Below, one piece after another: positions 1-9,384 of a stretch of DNA of 61,886 nucleotides (within the stretch, counting starts at the first letter, position 1; each line of letters opens with the position of its first letter). Under the pieces are notes generated by a model, which was not told the DNA's origin, did no database searches, and worked only from the letters and a program-made list of their open reading frames with translations. This DNA is from Candidatus Palauibacter soopunensis. GTDB lineage: Bacteria > Gemmatimonadota > Gemmatimonadetes > Palauibacterales > Palauibacteraceae. The position numbers and the translations under genes were made by a program. The stretch is from NCBI RefSeq assembly GCF_947581735.1, contig NZ_CANPVT010000036.1, positions 1-61,886 on the forward strand, read 5' to 3'.

Positions 1-176
1 TGGCCCAGCGAGATGACGCCATCGATGACGGGCGCTGCCAGGCTGCGGGTGCAGTGACCCTGCGCCACCGGTCCAGCGGCCTTGGGCGGTCTCGTCATGA
101 AGAGCATGGAACACCCGCTCGAGAGCAGTGCGATGATGAGGACGGCCGGCCCCGCGAAACGACGTTTACCCGACAA
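1..176 (-). CDS. Small lipoprotein of unknown function, C-terminus outside window
   Basis: The frame starts at a TTG (174-176), overlaps the end of the upstream barrel gene by 11 bases and runs off the left edge after 58 codons. The N-terminus is a clear type II signal: MSGKRR, a hydrophobic run, then lipobox LSSGC with the lipidated Cys at about residue 22. The mature part begins SMLFMTRPPKAA and is open to the edge. The overlap with the barrel gene suggests one transcript and a shared envelope role. I recognise no domain and the rest is missing, so no function is given. TTG is chosen because it is the only start that leaves a short, basic n-region. Confidence 0.55.
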   Translation of the reverse strand, partial: MSGKRRFAGPAVLIIALLSSGCSMLFMTRPPKAAGPVAQGHCTRSLAAPVIDGVISLG

Positions 177-864
177 CGAGTACGAACCCGCTCTGCAGGG
201 CGAGGTGACGGTTCCGGGTTCCGTCGTCATCGATACGGGAGAGGCCGATGCCGTAGATCAGATCGAACGCCAGGGCAATCGAATCGTACAGCCTGACCTC
301 GACGCCCGTCCCGAAGGCCAGTCCGAAGTCGGTGGACGCGAAGTCGGTGCCCGCGTAGTCGACGCATGACGCTTCCGCTCTCGAAGGCAGGAATTCGGTG
401 TAGAACCGATACTCCCCCGATCCGGGTGGAGAAAAGAGCGTCCTCACCGAGATATCGCACGAATGGTTCACGGCCACGTAGGGACCGGCGAGGACGCCGA
501 CAGTCAGAAGCCCCCGCTCGGCGTCGGCACTCGCGCGGAAGAGCGCGGACAACTGAAGGTAGTCCAACTCGGCGGTCGCATCGATGAACGCCCGGCCCGC
601 GGCGAGCCACGGCGGCGGGTCCGCACCGCCGCCCTTCTGGGCCAGCCCCACGCCGACGCGCAGATCCACGACGCCGCTGAGGGGGATCCCCACGTCGATT
701 CCCGATACGACTCCGAATCGGGATCCCTCTTCCCCCCGTTCCAGTCGCGGCACGTCCCGGGACAGGGTTGCGGTGCCGATGCCGCCCCGGAGGCCGATGG
801 TCATCTGGCCGGCGAGCGGCGCGGCCGCCAGCGAGGTGAGCAGGATCGCAGCGAGGGATTTCAT
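166..864 (-). CDS. Outer-membrane beta-barrel protein, PorT-like
   Basis: A 232-residue exported protein starting at the ATG at 864. The signal peptide MKSLAAILLTSLAAAPLAGQ is followed by TIGLRGGIGTATLS, a typical first barrel strand, and alternating hydrophobic strands run to the end. The C-terminus has the pattern DLIYGIGLSRIDDDGTRNRH and finishes in a short hydrophobic strand. The frame is open for another 130 codons upstream, but that part is Arg/Pro/Gly-rich shadow sequence with no signal peptide. It is a paralogue of the barrel at 9385-10038: the same signal type, the same GLRGG/GFRGG opening and nearly the same last strands. Ligand unknown; the small barrel suggests a structural or porin-like role in the outer membrane. 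Confidence 0.75.
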   Translation of the reverse strand: MKSLAAILLTSLAAAPLAGQMTIGLRGGIGTATLSRDVPRLERGEEGSRFGVVSGIDVGIPLSGVVDLRVGVGLAQKGGGADPPPWLAAGRAFIDATAELDYLQLSALFRASADAERGLLTVGVLAGPYVAVNHSCDISVRTLFSPPGSGEYRFYTEFLPSRAEASCVDYAGTDFASTDFGLAFGTGVEVRLYDSIALAFDLIYGIGLSRIDDDGTRNRHLALQSGFVLVVG

Positions 865-965
865 CAGGGCGGACACGAAGACTCCTTCTACACGGATGCG
901 GTCCGGTCGGGCGCGGCCTCCCCTGTTTGACGACCGACCCGGGAGCGGAGTCACCGCCGAAGGCG

Positions 966-2606
966 TCACGAGCGCAGGCGGAACCGCTGGATCTTTCCGG
1001 TGGCCGTCTTCGGTAGCTCCGCGACGAACCGGATCCAGCGCGGGTACATGTAGCGCGGGAGACCTTCCTGGCAATGCGCGACGAGTTCCGCCCGCAGCGC
1101 GTCGGCGGCGGATGGCGCGCCCGCCGTCTCTCTGAGCGGCTCCGCCAGCGCGACGTGCGCCTCCGGCTTGACCAGGCCGTGGTCGTCCTCGCGGCCCACG
1201 ACCGCCGCCTCCAGCACCGAGGGATGTTCCATGAGGCGGGCCTCGATGTCGAAGGGAGAGCACCAGATGCCGCCCACCTTGATCATGTCATCGGCGCGGC
1301 CCTGGTAGTGGAACCAGCCCTGTGCGTCGCGCACGTACTGGTCGCCGGTGCGGAGCCAGCCGTCGACGATCGTCCGTCCCTCGAGTTCCGGACGGTTCCA
1401 GTAGCCGGGGGTCGTCGAGTCGCCGCGGATCTCCAGCTGTCCCGCCTCGCCGGGCCCCGCCTCGGCGCCGTCATCGCCCGCGATCCGCGCCTCGTAGCCG
1501 GGGACGGCGCGGCCCGTGCTCCCCGGCTTCACGTCGCCCGGGGCGTTGGAGATGAAGATGTGGAGCGCCTCGGTGGACCCGATCCCGTCCAGGATCTCGA
1601 GCCCCGTCGCCGCCTTCCAGCGGCGGAAGAGGTCCGGCGGCAGCGCCTCGCCGGCCGAAACGCAGAGCCTGAGCGAACTCAGATCGGGACCGCCCCGCCC
1701 CGTCCGGCCGTCGCGAGCCGGACCACCGCCCGCCGCGCCGGCCTGGTCCAGCGCCTGCAACTGGGCTGCGTACAGCGTCGGCACCCCGAAGTACGCCGTC
1801 GGCCGCAGCGTCTCGATCGTCTCGAACGTCGTCGCGGGCGTCGGCCGCCGCGCGTCGAGGATCGCGGTCCCTCCGACCCACAGCGGGAACGTCATCGCGT
1901 TCCCCAGCCCGTACGCGAAGAAGAGCTTGGCCGCGGAATAGCAGCGGTCGTCCTCGCCGAGCCCCAGGATCCCGACGGCGTAGTGCTCACACGTGGCGGG
2001 CATGTCGCGGTGGCGGTGCGGCACCCCCTTGGGACGGCCCGTGGTGCCCGAGGAGTAGAGCCAGAACGCGATGTCCTCCGGCCCGGCGGTCGCCGCCTCC
2101 AGCTCCGGAGCGGCCGCGTCCAGATCGTCGAGCACTCCGCCCGCCGCCTCGAGCACGAGCCCGCGGGCCCCGGTACGCGCCGCCGCCAGCCCCGGCACGA
2201 CCTCGGCCGCGAACTCCGGCGAGTAGACGACCGCCCGGCACTCCGAGTCGGCGATGATGAACGCGAGATCCCGCGCCCGCATGAGGTAGCTCACGGGCAC
2301 GGGCACGATTCCCGCCTTGATCGCCCCCCAGAAGAAATGGAAGAACTCCGGGCAGTCCTTCACGACCATCAGCAGTCGGTCGCCCGGCGCGAGCCTGAGC
2401 CCGAGGAGCGCGTTCCCGGCCTGCCCCACGCGCTCGGCCAGTTCCGCGTACGTAACCGTCGCCGCAGCCTGCTCGATGGCGACCTTGCCCCCCCGCCCCT
2501 CGGCCACGTGCCGGTCCACATACCAGGACGCCGCGTTGAACCGGCCCCCGTACCGCAGCCGCGCGGGGCAGGTGGAACGGTCGATCGTGAGTTCCGTCTG
2601 ACTCAT
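966..2606 (-). CDS. Benzoate-CoA ligase family AMP-forming acyl-CoA ligase
   Basis: A 546-residue ANL-superfamily enzyme that activates a carboxylic acid with ATP and joins it to CoA. The AMP-binding motif SSGTTGRPKG is near residue 185, followed by YGLGNAMTFPLWVGG and DGIGSTEALHIFIS, which are typical of the benzoate/aryl-CoA ligase branch. The hinge region GWLRTGDQY and the C-terminal lysine in PKTATGKIQR are present, so the enzyme looks intact. Length fits the family. The downstream barrel gene is 101 bases away on the same strand. No ring-reducing or ring-opening genes lie nearby, so the substrate (benzoate, a substituted benzoate or another aryl acid) is not settled. Confidence 0.85.
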   Translation of the reverse strand: MSQTELTIDRSTCPARLRYGGRFNAASWYVDRHVAEGRGGKVAIEQAAATVTYAELAERVGQAGNALLGLRLAPGDRLLMVVKDCPEFFHFFWGAIKAGIVPVPVSYLMRARDLAFIIADSECRAVVYSPEFAAEVVPGLAAARTGARGLVLEAAGGVLDDLDAAAPELEAATAGPEDIAFWLYSSGTTGRPKGVPHRHRDMPATCEHYAVGILGLGEDDRCYSAAKLFFAYGLGNAMTFPLWVGGTAILDARRPTPATTFETIETLRPTAYFGVPTLYAAQLQALDQAGAAGGGPARDGRTGRGGPDLSSLRLCVSAGEALPPDLFRRWKAATGLEILDGIGSTEALHIFISNAPGDVKPGSTGRAVPGYEARIAGDDGAEAGPGEAGQLEIRGDSTTPGYWNRPELEGRTIVDGWLRTGDQYVRDAQGWFHYQGRADDMIKVGGIWCSPFDIEARLMEHPSVLEAAVVGREDDHGLVKPEAHVALAEPLRETAGAPSAADALRAELVAHCQEGLPRYMYPRWIRFVAELPKTATGKIQRFRLRS

Positions 2607-2616
2607 GATCGTGAAT

Positions 2617-3228
2617 CTATGGCAGATCGGAGGGTGCTGCGGTCACGGACGCGGCGAAGGCTTCGACGTCGCCGGGGGATGTGAGGCGCACGAACCGGAT
2701 GTGCGCCCAGCGCGGGTCGGCGACGCATGCGGCCATGTTTCGTCGCTTGCGCCTGTGCTGCGTGATGATCCAGGCGAGGAGCGAGTCGTGCCGCCAGATC
2801 AGGAGGTGGCGCCAGAACCACTCCCGGTTCGTCCCCCACACCAGTTCCCCGGACCGCGAGCGCTGCCACGAGCGGCGGAGGAAGCGCCATACGAGCAGCC
2901 GCAGCGGCAGGTCGAGCCAGACGACGGTATCGAGGCGCGGCCACAGGATCCGCCGGGAGAACCTCTCATACGAACCCGCGACGACCCAGCGCTCCCCGCG
3001 GGTCGCCTCTCGAATCCGGCGCTCGAACCGGTCCGGATCCGTCTGGTTCAGCCCGACCCAGCCCGGCAGCCAGTTGAGCGCGTCCAGTTCCACGAACGGC
3101 GCACCCAGCGCCTCCGCCAGCCGCGCCGCAAGCGTGCTCTTCCCCGACCCGCTGTTGCCCATCACCTGGATGCGGCCGCCGATCTCCGCGTCCGGCGCGA
3201 TTCGGCTCACATGAACTGGGCGGATCAT
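2617..3228 (-). CDS. P-loop NTPase, adenylate-kinase-like (topology modulation protein family)
   Basis: A 203-residue soluble protein with Walker A GNSGSGKST near residue 24 and ELDALNWLPGW downstream, a pattern shared by the small kinases annotated as topology modulation protein or FlaR-like. The C-terminal half is Arg/Trp-rich (WRFLRRSWQRSRSGE), as in that family. The ATG at 3228 is chosen; a longer frame back to 3348 lacks a good site and adds atypical sequence. It ends 10 bases before the ligase at 966-2606, so the two are probably co-transcribed. The phosphate acceptor is not known for this family. Confidence 0.7.
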   Translation of the reverse strand: MIRPVHVSRIAPDAEIGGRIQVMGNSGSGKSTLAARLAEALGAPFVELDALNWLPGWVGLNQTDPDRFERRIREATRGERWVVAGSYERFSRRILWPRLDTVVWLDLPLRLLVWRFLRRSWQRSRSGELVWGTNREWFWRHLLIWRHDSLLAWIITQHRRKRRNMAACVADPRWAHIRFVRLTSPGDVEAFAASVTAAPSDLP

Positions 3229-3366
3229 GGTCGGCAGTCTACGGTGGAGCGCGGCGGGCCGCTTGCCGCCCGGTCGGGCCGAGGGGCACAATGGCGGCCG
3301 GATGCCGGAGCGGAAGGCCGGCGCCCGATGTCCAACTCCGATATCCAATCCCGGGAGTCATTTCAG

Positions 3367-5241
3367 ATGCGCGACGCAGACCGAATCGATACCTCGCGGC
3401 CACGGTGGCCGCTCCGCCACCGAAGGGCCCCGCTTTCGCTGGGCGCGGCGCTTGCGCTCCTGCTGTTCGTCGGCGGCTGCCAGCCGGGCGATACGGGAGC
3501 CGGCGCCGAGACCGGCGTTGCAGGCGGTGCGGCGAGCGTCTTCATCGAGGCGGGGGGCGCCTTCCCCGACGGGTGGCCCTTCGCCGCCGAAGACGCGCCC
3601 GTGACGGCCACCGAGGGCATGGTCGCCTCGACCGACGAGTACGCGTCGCGCGTCGGCATCGAGATCCTCGCGGCCGGCGGCAACGCGGTCGACGCCGCGG
3701 TGGCCACGGGACTGGCGCTCGCCGTCGTGAACCCGGAGGCCGGCAACCTGGGCGGCGGCGGGTTCATGATGATCCGCCTCGCCGACGGCACCGTCTTCGC
3801 GCAGGACCACCGGGAGAAGGCGCCCATGGCGGCCACCCGGGACATGTACCTCGACGAGGCCGGGAACGTGACCGACCTTTCCGTCCGAGGCCACCTCGCG
3901 GCCGGCGTGCCCGGCACCGTCTCCGGACTGTGGGAGGCGCACCGGCGCTTCGGCGCGCTCGAGTGGACCGACGTCGTGCAGCCGTCGATCGACCTCGCCA
4001 ACGGGTTCGAGGTCACGACGCGGCTGGTGTCCACGCTCGACGCGGCGCAGGAGGGGATCCGCGCCTTCGAGCACAGCGCGCGCATCTTCCTCCCCGGCGA
4101 CGCCGTCCCCGGCATCGGCGACACCTTCGCGCAGCCCGATCTCGCCGCCGTCCTCACCCGCCTCCGCGACCAGGGGCCCGACGACTTCTACCGCGGGGAG
4201 ACGGCCGCCCTGATCGTGGCGGAGATGGAGCGCGGCGGCGGCATCATCACGCTGGAGGACCTCGACCGCTACGAAACGGTGTGGCGCGACCCCGTCGCCT
4301 TCGACTACCGCGGCTACACGGTGCATTCGATGCCGCCGCCGTCCTCGGGCGGCCTCACCATGGCCGCGATCGCCAACATGGTCGAGCGCTGGGACCTGGG
4401 CGCCATGGGGTGGAACAGCCCCGAGACGATCCACGTCATGGCCGAGTCCTTCCGGCGCGCCTACGCCGACCGCAACGAGTATCTCGCGGACCCGGACTTC
4501 ATCGAGCTTCCCGCCGACGAGTTCCTCTCGGAGGCGTACGCGGACAGCCGCGCGGCGACGATCTCCACGGAGCGCGCGACCCCCTCCGCCGAGGTCAACC
4601 CCGGGATCGACGCCTTCCTCGACGAGAGCCACACGACCCACTACGGCGTCGTCGACGCCGAAGGGAACGCGGTCGCGGTCACGACCAGCATCAACTCGTG
4701 GTACGGCGGCAAGGTCGTCGTGGACGGGGCGGGTTTCTTCCTCAACAACACGATGGACGACTTCGCGTCCAAGCCGGGCACCCCGAACCAGTTCGGCCTC
4801 GTGCAGGGCGAGCGCAACGCGATCGGCCCCGAAAAGCGCATGCTGTCGGCGATGAGCCCCACGATCGTCGAGGACGCGGCCGGCGACCTCTTCCTCGTCA
4901 CCGGAACCCCCGGCGGCGCCACGATCATCACGACGGTGCTGCAGTCCATCTTCAACGTCGTCGACCACGGGATGAACGTCGTGCAGGCGGTCCACGCCCC
5001 GAGGGTGCACCACCAGCACCTTCCCGACCTCGTGTTCCACGAATACGGGGGAGTGGGGGCGGCCACGGCGAGCGCGCTGGAGGCGCTGGGACACACGGTC
5101 CTCGAGCGCGACCCGGGCCCGCCCGACGCCTACTTCACGGGCGGGATGTCGGGCGACCTGCAGCTCATCATGGCGCTGCCGGACGGATCCTGGGCGGCCT
5201 GGTCCGACCCCCGCCGCGGCGGGACGGCGCTCGGCCGCTAG
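3367..5241 (+). CDS. ggt: Gamma-glutamyltransferase, lipoprotein form
   Basis: A 624-residue N-terminal-nucleophile hydrolase that cleaves gamma-glutamyl bonds in glutathione and related peptides in the periplasm. The N-terminal block VDAAVATGLALAVVNPEAGN and the GGGGFMMI loop are typical. The autoprocessing site is TTHYGV, with Thr at about residue 423 as the new N-terminus of the small subunit. The N-terminus has a basic stretch, a hydrophobic helix and lipobox FVGGC, so the protein is membrane-anchored. GGGAG lies 9 bases before the chosen ATG; an in-frame ATG at 3328 with GGAAGG upstream is also possible. It is transcribed away from the kinase-ligase pair and converges on the carbonic anhydrase gene. 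Confidence 0.9.
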   Translation: MRDADRIDTSRPRWPLRHRRAPLSLGAALALLLFVGGCQPGDTGAGAETGVAGGAASVFIEAGGAFPDGWPFAAEDAPVTATEGMVASTDEYASRVGIEILAAGGNAVDAAVATGLALAVVNPEAGNLGGGGFMMIRLADGTVFAQDHREKAPMAATRDMYLDEAGNVTDLSVRGHLAAGVPGTVSGLWEAHRRFGALEWTDVVQPSIDLANGFEVTTRLVSTLDAAQEGIRAFEHSARIFLPGDAVPGIGDTFAQPDLAAVLTRLRDQGPDDFYRGETAALIVAEMERGGGIITLEDLDRYETVWRDPVAFDYRGYTVHSMPPPSSGGLTMAAIANMVERWDLGAMGWNSPETIHVMAESFRRAYADRNEYLADPDFIELPADEFLSEAYADSRAATISTERATPSAEVNPGIDAFLDESHTTHYGVVDAEGNAVAVTTSINSWYGGKVVVDGAGFFLNNTMDDFASKPGTPNQFGLVQGERNAIGPEKRMLSAMSPTIVEDAAGDLFLVTGTPGGATIITTVLQSIFNVVDHGMNVVQAVHAPRVHHQHLPDLVFHEYGGVGAATASALEALGHTVLERDPGPPDAYFTGGMSGDLQLIMALPDGSWAAWSDPRRGGTALGR

Positions 5242-5267
5242 CTAGTAGAGGCCGTTAGCTAGTAGAG
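5234..5267. repeat. 17-bp tandem duplication covering two stop codons
   Basis: Two adjacent 17-base copies (5234-5250 and 5251-5267) differ at one position (GCCGC versus GCCGT at the start). The first copy carries the TAG stop of ggt; the second carries the reverse-strand TAG stop of the convergent carbonic anhydrase gene. It looks like a local replication slip at a convergent junction. Confidence 0.85.
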
Positions 5268-6089
5268 CCGGATTTCCCGCTCGTTCAGCGGCTGCACGGG
5301 GCGCGCGTTCATCGGATAGAGCGCGGCGAAGGCGTCGACCTGCGCCCGTGAAACGGAGATCGACTCCGTCATCACGACCCAGCTCACGACCTCCGAGCAG
5401 GGCGGCGTGGTCAGCGAGCCCTGGTAGCGGAAGTAGCCGCGCCCCTCGGGAAGCAGACTGCCGGGATCGAACGCGCCGATGGCGGCGGGCGCCTCGTCGG
5501 GGCCGGGGATCGCATCCCAGAGACCCTGGATCGTCGCGTCGGCGCCGCCATCCGCCATGAAGACCCCGATCACGGCGAGGTCTCCCTCCTCCGCCGCGTG
5601 CACGAAGTGCACCTCCATCGCGGAGGCCGCCCCGTCGGCGGTGTGTTCGCTCGGCAGGTGGAAATGGAACTGCAGGAGCGAGAACTCCCGGCCTTCGAGG
5701 ACGATCGAACTCCCCTCCGCCACGTTGACCTGGATGGTGTGGCCGTTGTCCACGACCTCCGCCTCCGTGGCCTGCCACTGGATGTCGAGGCCGCCGCCGT
5801 CGGCCGCATCACCCGGAGTTGCGCCCGTCAGATCCACCGGAGACTGCTCGACGCCGGTGTCGCAGACCGCGAAGGACGGGTCGAGCCCGCCCCACCGGTC
5901 GGCTGCCAGATCGCCCTCGTACCCCCAGTGGACTTCGCCCTCGCCCATCCCCTCCTCGTGCTCCGCCTCCATCTGCCCCTCCGCCTCCGCGTGATCCTCG
6001 CCTTCCGGCCCACAGCCCTGCTGCGCCCCGATGAGCAAGAGCAGCACCAAGCCGACAAATGTCGTGGGAATACGTGTCGCCGCTTGCAT
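5259..6089 (-). CDS. Alpha-type carbonic anhydrase, exported
   Basis: A 276-residue zinc enzyme interconverting CO2 and bicarbonate. The mature start HWGYEG, the QSPVDL block, the zinc-ligand strand LLQFHFHLPSEH with a later histidine in MEVHFVH, and the substrate-pocket motif SLTTPPCSE all match alpha-class enzymes. The N-terminus is a signal helix ending IGAQQGC; it resembles a lipobox, though the residues before Gly-Cys are not ideal. An acidic, Glu/His-rich linker of about 40 residues follows. The ATG at 6089 is preferred because GGAGG sits 5 bases upstream; the ATG at 6101 has no such site. Periplasmic or surface location is inferred from the signal. Confidence 0.88.
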   Translation of the reverse strand: MQAATRIPTTFVGLVLLLLIGAQQGCGPEGEDHAEAEGQMEAEHEEGMGEGEVHWGYEGDLAADRWGGLDPSFAVCDTGVEQSPVDLTGATPGDAADGGGLDIQWQATEAEVVDNGHTIQVNVAEGSSIVLEGREFSLLQFHFHLPSEHTADGAASAMEVHFVHAAEEGDLAVIGVFMADGGADATIQGLWDAIPGPDEAPAAIGAFDPGSLLPEGRGYFRYQGSLTTPPCSEVVSWVVMTESISVSRAQVDAFAALYPMNARPVQPLNEREIRLY

Positions 6090-6252
6090 CGCTTCCTCCA
6101 TTGGGCGCGAGGGACTGGACCTGATCCCCGCGAATCTGCCCGCCCCCGCCGGCCCGTCAAGAGTACCGCCGCACCTGACGGGGTCTTGCCGGGGGGTGAC
6201 GCGGGGACCGTATCATCTTCCAGTTCATCGCCCACAGAACGGAGTCGACACC

Positions 6253-9200
6253 ATGTCCCAGGTATCGGTCCCCCGGCGCCGAAGAGCGTCCCGCGCGTTG
6301 ATCCCCCTGACGGCGCGGTTTCTCGCGCCCGCGGCGCTGTTTCTCCTGCCCACGGTGGCGCATGCCCAGGATCGGGACGTGCGGGTCACGGTGTCGGAGG
6401 GGACGAACATGGCGGCGGCGGTCTCCCCGGACGGGAGCCGGATGGTGCTCGACCTCCAGGGGACGCTGTGGGTGATGGACGCCGGGGGCGGCGAGGCGCG
6501 CGCGATCACGGACATGTACTACGACGCGCGGCAGCCGCAGTGGGCGCCGGACGGGAGCCGGATCGTCTTCCAGTCGTTTCGGGACGGGCGCTGGCACATC
6601 TGGTCGATCGCGCCCGACGGGACCGGTCCGGTGCAACACACCTTCGGTCCCTACGACGAGCGGGAGCCGGCCTACTCCCCCGATGGCGGCGCGATCGTCT
6701 TCGCGTCGGACCGTTCCGGCAACTACGACATCTGGACGCTCGACATCTCGGGCGGGCCCGGCGATGGCCGAATCCAGCGGGTGACGGACGCGCCCACGCA
6801 CGAGTTCACGCCGCAGTGGTCGCCGGATGGCGAATCCCTGGCCTACGCCTCGGACCGCGGCCTCGGGGCGATCATCGTCCGCGAGAGCGGCGGCTCGACC
6901 CGGGTCGTGGCGCGGAGCGCGGGCGCGATTTCGCCGGCGTGGAGCCCGGACGGAAGCCGGATCGCGTACTCGGCCGTCGTCCAGGGCCAGACCGGCCTCT
7001 GGGTGGCCGACGCCGGCGTGGCGGGAGGCGGGGACGCTGCCACGCCGACGCGCCTCACCGAAGACGGGGCGGACGTCTTCCCCTTCCGTCCCATGTGGAT
7101 GGGAGAGATCGCCTACACCGGCGACGGCCGCATCCGGCGCGTGTCGGCGGACGGCGCGCCGGGGGCGGACATCCCCTTCGAGGCCACGTTCGCGTTTACG
7201 CGGCGCGACTACGAGCGCGCGCGGCGTTCGTTCGAGGCGGGAGGACCGGAGCCCGTGCAGGGGATCGTCGCCCCGGCGGTCTCCCCCGACGGTCGCCGCA
7301 TCGCCTTCACCGCCCTCGGCGACCTGTGGCTACTCGACATCGCGGCGGACGGGGCGGAAGCCGCGGGCGGCGCGACGCCGCGGCGGCTCACGGACGACCC
7401 CTTCGTCGACCTGATGCCGGCGTGGTCGCGCGACGGCTCGCGGCTTGCCTACGCCTCGGACCGGGCGGGCTCGCTCGACATCTGGGTGCGCGACATGGCC
7501 ACCGGCACCGAGACGCGCGCCACCACCGAGCCGGGCGGCGAGGTGGGCCCCGTGTTCTCCCCCGCCGGGGACCGGGTCGTCTTCACCTCGGTCATGGGAC
7601 TGCAGGCCGCCGTGCAGGCCGTGGACCTCGCGACGGGCGAACTCACCACGATCCGCAACGATCTCTTCGCCCCCAGCCGGCCGTCGTTCTCCCCGGACGG
7701 GCGGACGATCGCGATGTCCGTCCTCTCCCAGTACTCGTCGCGCTTCCGGGAGGGGCGGAACGAGATCCTCCTGCAGCCGCTGGACGGGGGCGAGACGCGC
7801 CGGGTCACGGCGGCCGATCACGAGAACATGGGTGTGCGGGCGCTCGACGGGCCGGTGTGGTCGCCGGACGGGCGGCGCATGGCGTACGCCAGCGAGGGCG
7901 TGCTGTGGATGGTCGAGGTCGACGCGGAGGGCGCGCCCAGCGGGCCGCCGGTACGTCTCTCCAACCACCACGCGGACGCGATCTCGTGGACGGGCGACTC
8001 ACGGTCCATCGTCTATCAGTCGACGCGCGGCCTTCGCCGCTACCACCTCGACGACGGCCGCTCGGAGGAGATTCCGCTGCGGCTGGAGTGGCAACGCCCC
8101 CTGCGCGAGGGTGCCGTGCTCGTACGCGCGGCGCGCGTGTGGGACGGCGTCTCAGACGACATCTCCCGCGACATGGACCTCATCATCGAAGGCAACCGGA
8201 TCGTCTCCGTCGTCCCGCGCAGCGACGCGAACCTCGCCGCGGTCCTCGACGCGGGGGGCGAGGTCGTGGACGCGGGCGACCACACCGTCCTTCCCGGCCT
8301 CGTCGACATGCACTCGCACATGGGCTACGGGATGGGCGAGGCGCTGGGCCGCGCCTTTCTCGCCTACGGGGTGACGACGATCCGCGATCCCACCTCCGAC
8401 CCGTACGAGGTCGCCGAGCGCCGGGAGTCCATCGACTCGGGCCGCCGCATCGGACCGCGGGAGTTCGCCACCGGCCGCACGATGGACGGCAACCGGATCT
8501 ACTACTCGGGCGCCGGCTCCCTCGGCCCCAACGGGAACCTCGAGCTGGAGCTGGACCGTGCCGAGCACGTGGGCTATTCCCTCATCAAGACCTACGTCCG
8601 CATGCCGGACCTCATCCAGCGCCGCATCATCGAGTTCGCGCACGGGATCGGGATTCCGGTGGCGAGTCACGAGATCTATCCCGCCGTCGCGCACGGCCAG
8701 GACCACGTCGAACACATCTCGGGCACGAGCCGCCGCGGCTATTCGCCGAAGGTGACGGCGATGTACCGGACGTACGACGATGCGATCCAGCTCCTTACCG
8801 CCTCCGGCATGACGATCACGCCGACCATGGCGCTCATGGGGGGCTGGTGGAAGTCCGTCGGCGAAGACCCGTCGTGGATGACCGACGCCCGCTTCGAGGC
8901 CGTGTTCCCCGAGGGGATGGCCGAGGCCATGACCGCACGCGCCCTCACGAGGGGCCGGGCCGGCGGCATCGACGAACTGCTCGCCGACGCCGGCCGTACC
9001 GTCACGCGCGTCGTGCGCGGCGGAGGCAAGGTAGTGGCGGGCACGGACTCCCCCATCATCCCCTACGGCGCCGCCCTCATCGCGGAGGTCGAGAACTACG
9101 TCTGGGGTGGCCTCACCGAGGTCGAAGCCCTGCGCACGGCCACATCGGTCGCCGCCGAGGCGCTCGCGATGGAAGGAGAGATCGGAACGCTGTCCGCCGG

Positions 9201-9342
9201 AGCCCTCGCGGACATCCTCATCGTCGAGGGCAACCCGCTGGAGGACATCGAGGACCTGCGCCGCGCCCGCATCGTCATCAAGGACGGCGAGATCTTCCAC
9301 CTCGAGGACCTGTTGGAGCCTCCCCGCGTGCTCGTGCCCTGA
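6253..9342 (+). CDS. Secreted TolB-like propeller fused to amidohydrolase
   Basis: A 1029-residue protein with a signal peptide ending VAHAQ. Residues of about 40-640 hold repeated PD40/WD-like blades with the motif SPDGS/SPDGR. The C-terminal 380 residues are a metal-dependent amidohydrolase: HSH metal ligands at about 687/689 in LPGLVDMHSHMG, a lysine in LIKTYVRM, histidines in VASHEI and DHVEHISG, and the catalytic Asp in AGTDSP at about 932. GGAG lies 8 bases before the ATG. The family is annotated as amidohydrolase or Xaa-Pro dipeptidase-like, and substrates are mostly untested. It is related to the tandem pair at 37638-44872 but keeps the standard final Asp, which they lack. Confidence 0.85.
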   Translation: MSQVSVPRRRRASRALIPLTARFLAPAALFLLPTVAHAQDRDVRVTVSEGTNMAAAVSPDGSRMVLDLQGTLWVMDAGGGEARAITDMYYDARQPQWAPDGSRIVFQSFRDGRWHIWSIAPDGTGPVQHTFGPYDEREPAYSPDGGAIVFASDRSGNYDIWTLDISGGPGDGRIQRVTDAPTHEFTPQWSPDGESLAYASDRGLGAIIVRESGGSTRVVARSAGAISPAWSPDGSRIAYSAVVQGQTGLWVADAGVAGGGDAATPTRLTEDGADVFPFRPMWMGEIAYTGDGRIRRVSADGAPGADIPFEATFAFTRRDYERARRSFEAGGPEPVQGIVAPAVSPDGRRIAFTALGDLWLLDIAADGAEAAGGATPRRLTDDPFVDLMPAWSRDGSRLAYASDRAGSLDIWVRDMATGTETRATTEPGGEVGPVFSPAGDRVVFTSVMGLQAAVQAVDLATGELTTIRNDLFAPSRPSFSPDGRTIAMSVLSQYSSRFREGRNEILLQPLDGGETRRVTAADHENMGVRALDGPVWSPDGRRMAYASEGVLWMVEVDAEGAPSGPPVRLSNHHADAISWTGDSRSIVYQSTRGLRRYHLDDGRSEEIPLRLEWQRPLREGAVLVRAARVWDGVSDDISRDMDLIIEGNRIVSVVPRSDANLAAVLDAGGEVVDAGDHTVLPGLVDMHSHMGYGMGEALGRAFLAYGVTTIRDPTSDPYEVAERRESIDSGRRIGPREFATGRTMDGNRIYYSGAGSLGPNGNLELELDRAEHVGYSLIKTYVRMPDLIQRRIIEFAHGIGIPVASHEIYPAVAHGQDHVEHISGTSRRGYSPKVTAMYRTYDDAIQLLTASGMTITPTMALMGGWWKSVGEDPSWMTDARFEAVFPEGMAEAMTARALTRGRAGGIDELLADAGRTVTRVVRGGGKVVAGTDSPIIPYGAALIAEVENYVWGGLTEVEALRTATSVAAEALAMEGEIGTLSAGALADILIVEGNPLEDIEDLRRARIVIKDGEIFHLEDLLEPPRVLVP

Positions 9343-9384
9343 GCGCGCGGGGGACGCTCCGCCGGGTTACCGGGGAAGACCCCT

